Below are positions 5,419-8,589 of a DNA stretch of 8,589 bases, piece by piece. The notes under the pieces are model-generated. The model was not told where the DNA came from. It saw only the letters and a program-made list of their open reading frames with translations, and did not search any database. The translations under genes and the position numbers were made by a program. The number at the start of each line of letters is the position of its first letter. The first letter of the stretch is position 1. This DNA is from CAZCYE01 sp964502775 (GTDB lineage: Bacteria; Actinomycetota; Acidimicrobiia; IMCC26256; PALSA-555): contig CAZCYE010000071.1 in NCBI GenBank assembly GCA_964502775.1, forward strand, positions 1 to 8,589. The letters run 5' to 3'.

Positions 5419-5444
5419 AGGGCCGGCGCTCTCGCACCGGCCCT
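5419..5444. terminator. hairpin between cassette 3 and tRNA-fMet
   Basis: An 8-bp stem (AGGGCCGG/CCGGCCCT) around a 10-nt loop sits 17 bases beyond the tRNA CCA end. It can serve both the tRNA (minus strand) and the membrane protein (plus strand), which converge here. The CTGACCTG just right of it is shared with copies A and B. Confidence 0.6.
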
Positions 5445-5460
5445 GACCTGCGGTTTCGGT

Positions 5461-5537
<77 letters not shown>

Positions 5538-5542
5538 GCGCC

Positions 5543-5548
5543 AAGATA
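5543..5548 (-). promoter_or_regulatory. possible -10 box of tRNA-fMet
   Basis: The minus strand reads TATCTT here, 5 bases before the mature tRNA 5' end, which would put the start of transcription at or next to nucleotide 1. No clear -35 is seen at the right distance (GC-rich there). The multicopper oxidase starts 62 bases away in the other direction, so both promoters must fit in this short gap. Confidence 0.35.
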
Positions 5549-5599
5549 GCAGTGGAACAAGCGCGGTCCCCCACGACGGTCATCGCCGACCGAGCCGCA

Positions 5600-7114
5600 A
5601 TGGACGAGGGCCGGTACCGTCGCCACGGCATGCGAAGCGCGGACCGTCACGACGTCACCCGGCGTCGCTTCTTGCGCCTCGCGGCGGCCGGGGCCGCTGC
5701 GGCGCCGGTGGTGGGCGCGCTCGGGATGCCGCGGGCAGCGGCGACGGCCCGCGCAGGACCTGATCCGTCGGCCGTTGTCCTCACCGCCAAGCCCACGACC
5801 ATCGATCTCGGCGGACGCACCGCGCGCACGTGGGCATACGGCGACACTGTGCCCGGGCCGCAGCTGCGCGTCGCGGTCGGCGAGACGCTCCGGGTTCGCC
5901 TCATCAACAAGCTGCCCGACCCCACCACCGTGCACTTCCACGGCATCCGTCTGCCCAACCGGGTGGACGGCGTGCCCGACCTGCCGCTGCCCGCGGTGGC
6001 GCCGGGTGAGGAGTTCCTCTACGAGTTCGAGAACCACTACCCCGGCACCTATTTCTTCCACCCCCACGTGGGCCTCCAGCTCGATCGCGGCCTCTACGGG
6101 GTACTGATCGTGGACGACCCGAACGAGGCCGGCGCCTACGACCAGGAGTGGGTGGTGGTGCTCGACGACTGGACCGACGGCGTGGGGCCCACGCCCGACG
6201 CGCTGCTCGCCGCGCTCGGCCCCGCGCCCGGGTCGAGCCACGGTGAGCACACGAGCACGGCGGTCGATGACGTGGATCGGAGCCGCGTCGGGCGCACGAA
6301 CAGCGCGCTGCTCGGCGGCCACGGGGGCGATGTCGGCTATCCCCTCATGCTGGCGAACGGCCGTCCGCCGAACGACCCCGAGACGTTCGCCGCCGCGCCG
6401 GGGCAGCGGATCCGCTTGCGACTCGTGAACGCCGCGGCCGAGACCGCGTTCCGGGTCGCGCTCGGCGGCCACGAGATGACGGTCACGCACACCGACGGCT
6501 ATCCCGTCGAGCCGGTCACCGGTGACGCGGTGCTGCTCAGCATGGGCGAGCGCGTCGACGCCGTCGTGACCGCGGGTGACGGCGTGTTCCCGCTCGTCGC
6601 CGTGGCCGAGGGCAAGCGCGGCCGGGCGCGGGCGCTGCTGCGTACCGGCACCGGCACCGCACCGCGCGTGTCGGCACGGCCCGACGAGCTGGACGGCCGG
6701 GTGCTCACCGTGGAGGACTTCGCCGCCGCGCCCGCGGCGGTGCTGGCCGAGCGCCCGCCCGACATCGTGCACCGCCTCGTGCTGCGGGGCACGCACCGCC
6801 CCTACCGCTGGACGATCAACAACAGGACCTTCGCCGAGGCCGAGGAGCTCATCACCGAGACGGGCCAACGGGTCCGACTGGCGTTCGTGAACGCCTCCCC
6901 CATGTTCCATCCCATGCACGTGCACGGCCACACCTTCGCCGTCCTCCGAGACGGGCAGCCTGGCGTCCGCAAGGACACGGTGCTCGTGCGGCCCAACGAC
7001 ACCGTAAGAGTGGACCTCGACGCCGACAACGCCGGATACTGGGCCCTGCACTGCCACAACGCCTACCACCAGGAAGCGGGCATGATGACCGTCCTGTACT
7101 ACAGCGGCGCGTGA
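5600..7114 (+). CDS. Tat-exported multicopper oxidase (laccase-like)
   Basis: This is a complete 504-residue multicopper oxidase, which oxidises phenols or metal ions and reduces O2 to water outside the membrane. All four copper motifs are present: HFHG (112-115), HPH (154-156), HPMHVHGH (437-444) and HCHNAYHQEAGM (484-495). The last holds the type 1 Cys, His and axial Met. A Tat-type signal reads TRRRFLRL (20-27), then a hydrophobic Ala-rich run and an A-x-A-like region near 46-52. The three cupredoxin domains cover about 58-175, 185-350 and 365-500. Start choice is weak: ATG 5600 and ATG 5630 both lack a ribosome binding site, and an upstream ATG at 5501 is inside the tRNA gene and rejected. 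The natural substrate (copper, manganese or phenolic) cannot be read from sequence. Confidence 0.95.
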   Translation: MDEGRYRRHGMRSADRHDVTRRRFLRLAAAGAAAAPVVGALGMPRAAATARAGPDPSAVVLTAKPTTIDLGGRTARTWAYGDTVPGPQLRVAVGETLRVRLINKLPDPTTVHFHGIRLPNRVDGVPDLPLPAVAPGEEFLYEFENHYPGTYFFHPHVGLQLDRGLYGVLIVDDPNEAGAYDQEWVVVLDDWTDGVGPTPDALLAALGPAPGSSHGEHTSTAVDDVDRSRVGRTNSALLGGHGGDVGYPLMLANGRPPNDPETFAAAPGQRIRLRLVNAAAETAFRVALGGHEMTVTHTDGYPVEPVTGDAVLLSMGERVDAVVTAGDGVFPLVAVAEGKRGRARALLRTGTGTAPRVSARPDELDGRVLTVEDFAAAPAAVLAERPPDIVHRLVLRGTHRPYRWTINNRTFAEAEELITETGQRVRLAFVNASPMFHPMHVHGHTFAVLRDGQPGVRKDTVLVRPNDTVRVDLDADNAGYWALHCHNAYHQEAGMMTVLYYSGA

Positions 7115-7118
7115 TGCC

Positions 7119-7289
7119 GTGACCCCCACGCCGGACGAGGACCCCGTGCGCCACGGCGACGACGACCGCCCCGTCGAGGACGAGCCCGAGATGGACCCGG
7201 TGCCCGACGATCCCGAGGTCCCCGAGGCCGACGCCGTGGAGCAGGCGACCCCGGCGCCGATCGAGGATGAGGGCGACGAGGGAGACTGA
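7119..7289 (+). CDS. small very acidic Pro-rich protein
   Basis: This 56-residue frame begins with GTG 4 bases after the oxidase stop and ends in TGA. About 23 of its 56 residues are Asp or Glu and 11 are Pro, with only two Arg and no Lys or Cys; it would be disordered. The tight spacing suggests translational coupling to the oxidase. The ribosome binding site is weak. Such acidic tails can be real small proteins, possibly metal-binding, or chance frames in GC-rich DNA. No family is recognised. Confidence 0.5.
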   Translation: MTPTPDEDPVRHGDDDRPVEDEPEMDPVPDDPEVPEADAVEQATPAPIEDEGDEGD

Positions 7290-7367
7290 GCGGCGAGCGG
7301 CCGCGAGCCGGGTATCCCGGCGAGCAGCGAGGCGCGACCAGGGAGCCGGAGGCGATCCCGGACCCGC

Positions 7368-8589
7368 TCAGTCGGGGAGCAGCACCCCGGGGTTGAGCGC
7401 GCCGGTGGGGTCGAGCGCGTGCTTGAGCGCGCGCATGGCGGCGATGTCGGACGCCGAGCGGGCGAGGCCGAGCTTGGACCGTCGGGCGACGCCGATGCCG
7501 TGCTCGGCGCTGATGCTGCCCCCCAGGCTCGCGGCCAGCTCCATCACCGCGTCGTCGACGGTCTCGTCGTGGGGCGCGAGGCCGAGCACGTTGACGTGGA
7601 GGTTGCCGTCGCCGAGGTGACCGAACAGGATCGTGCGCGCCCCGGGCGCGACCTCACCGACGAGTGCCGGCACCCGGTCGGTGAACTCGACAAGGCGGTC
7701 GAAGCCCAGCGTCACGTCGAGCTTGTGAGGCGGAGCGCCGGGCGCCACGTTGAGCGCCTCGGCGTGGCCCTCCCGGTAGGCCCAGAGGCGGGCGCGTCCG
7801 GCCGAATCCTCGGCCATCACCGAGTCGAGCACCTCGGCGCGGGTCGCGAGCACCTCGCCGAGGGCAGCGAGCAGCGCCGGTCGCTCGCCCCGGCGACCGC
7901 CGCACTCCACGAGCACATAGAGAGGATGCGCAGTGGCGAACGGACGGGGGATCCCGCCGTGCTCGCAGACGAGCTCGATGCCGTCGGCGAAGCAGACCTC
8001 GAGCGCGAGCAGCGAGGCGACATCACGACGCAGCACGCCGCACAGGCGCAGCGCGCTCATGAGATCGGCCAATGCTGCGAGGGCCACCACCCGGTCGGGC
8101 AGCTCGGGCACGAGACCCAGGTGCACCTGGGTCACGATGCCGAGCGTCCCTTCGGCGCCGGCGAGCACTCCCGGCCAGCGGTACCCGGTGTTGTCCTTGC
8201 GCAGCGCGGGGACGCGGCCCACCACCGAGCCGGCGGCGAGCACGGCCTCCACGCCGATCACCTGGTCAGCCATGGTGCCGTAGCGCATCACGTGCTCGCC
8301 CCCGGCGTTGGTGCTCACCAGGCCGCCGATGGTGGCGCGGTCACGCGCGGCAAAGTCCACGCCGATGTCCCAGCCCTCGGCGCGGGCCGCGGCCTGCACG
8401 TCGGCGAGGGTCGCGCCCGCGCCCACCACCACCTCGCCGGCATCGGCGTCGACCGGCCCGATCTCGGCCAGGCGCTGCGTGCTCAGCACCACCTGGGGGC
8501 GCCGCGCGCCGTCCGGCTCACCGCTCACGGGCCCGCCGCGAGGCACGCCGGCGCCCACAAGACCGGTGTTGCCGCCCTGGGGCACGACC
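7368..8589 (-). CDS. FAD-binding oxidase/dehydrogenase, GlcD/D-2-hydroxyacid type (5' end missing)
   Basis: About 406 residues are visible; the N-terminus lies beyond the right edge. The FAD-binding type 4 (PCMH) domain comes first: PQGGNTGLVGAGVP, then GAGATLADVQ, TIGGLVSTNAGG and GAEGTLGIVTQ. It is followed by the FAD-oxidase C-terminal domain with the metal-site motif FGHLGDGNLHVN and the terminal SAEHGIGVARRSKLG and LDPTGALNPGVLL. Family members oxidise D-lactate, glycolate or D-2-hydroxyglutarate to the 2-oxo acid and pass electrons to a quinone or other acceptor; the set here fits the D-lactate/D-2-hydroxyglutarate group, but the substrate is not decided. RKDNTGY, typical of the latter group, is present. 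It converges on the acidic ORF, with 78 bases between the stops. Confidence 0.93.
   Translation of the reverse strand, partial: VVPQGGNTGLVGAGVPRGGPVSGEPDGARRPQVVLSTQRLAEIGPVDADAGEVVVGAGATLADVQAAARAEGWDIGVDFAARDRATIGGLVSTNAGGEHVMRYGTMADQVIGVEAVLAAGSVVGRVPALRKDNTGYRWPGVLAGAEGTLGIVTQVHLGLVPELPDRVVALAALADLMSALRLCGVLRRDVASLLALEVCFADGIELVCEHGGIPRPFATAHPLYVLVECGGRRGERPALLAALGEVLATRAEVLDSVMAEDSAGRARLWAYREGHAEALNVAPGAPPHKLDVTLGFDRLVEFTDRVPALVGEVAPGARTILFGHLGDGNLHVNVLGLAPHDETVDDAVMELAASLGGSISAEHGIGVARRSKLGLARSASDIAAMRALKHALDPTGALNPGVLLPD

Larger units (their letters stand above)
4027..5460. mobile_element. putative tRNA-fMet cassette 3 (1434 bp)
   Basis: This segment lies between copy C and the intact tRNA gene. 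Unlike cassettes 1 and 2, its genes are on the plus strand: a BrnT-like/HTH pair and a membrane protein. The membrane protein is clearly less GC-rich than the oxidase gene beyond the tRNA, which suggests a foreign origin. A toxin-antitoxin-type pair on a small element would help retain it. No recombinase gene is present; mobility is inferred from the flanking repeats. Confidence 0.55.

Overview
The window is high-GC DNA with a compact, bacterial layout. The best guess is an actinomycete-type (Actinomycetota) chromosome, perhaps Acidimicrobiia. The grounds are the GC-rich codon use, GTG starts, an apparently leaderless promoter and the protein families present; this is inference, since no rRNA or marker gene is in view.

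Layout from left to right. Two SAM-dependent methyltransferase genes lie on the minus strand (118-762 and 921-1736). From about 1897 to 5537 there is an array built on an initiator tRNA gene. The intact tRNA-fMet(CAU) is on the minus strand at 5461-5537. Its 3' half, from the anticodon loop to the CCA end, is repeated three more times in the same orientation at 1938, 2685 and 4027. Each extra half is fused to a 134-bp arm, so all three units are exactly 180 bp long and end in the same motif. Each copy, and the intact gene, also has a GC hairpin just beyond the tRNA 3' end.

The four tRNA-derived cores bound three short segments of 747, 1342 and 1434 bp. Their cargoes are unrelated: a small membrane protein; a DHFR/RibD-like reductase with a doubtful small ORF; and a BrnT-like/HTH toxin-antitoxin-type operon followed by a four-helix membrane protein. 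No integrase or transposase gene is visible in the array. The simplest reading is a tandem stack of small, non-autonomous, tRNA-targeted cassettes mobilised by a tyrosine recombinase supplied from elsewhere. In effect it is an integron-like cassette array that uses the tRNA-fMet 3' half as its recombination site. Sequence to the left of the first copy resembles the right end of cassette 1, so the methyltransferase region may be a further cassette whose left end lies outside the window.

To the right of the tRNA lies what looks like ordinary chromosome of high GC: a Tat-exported multicopper oxidase (5600-7114), a tiny very acidic protein four bases downstream (7119-7289), and a convergent FAD-linked oxidase of the GlcD/D-2-hydroxyacid dehydrogenase type that runs off the right edge (7368-8589).
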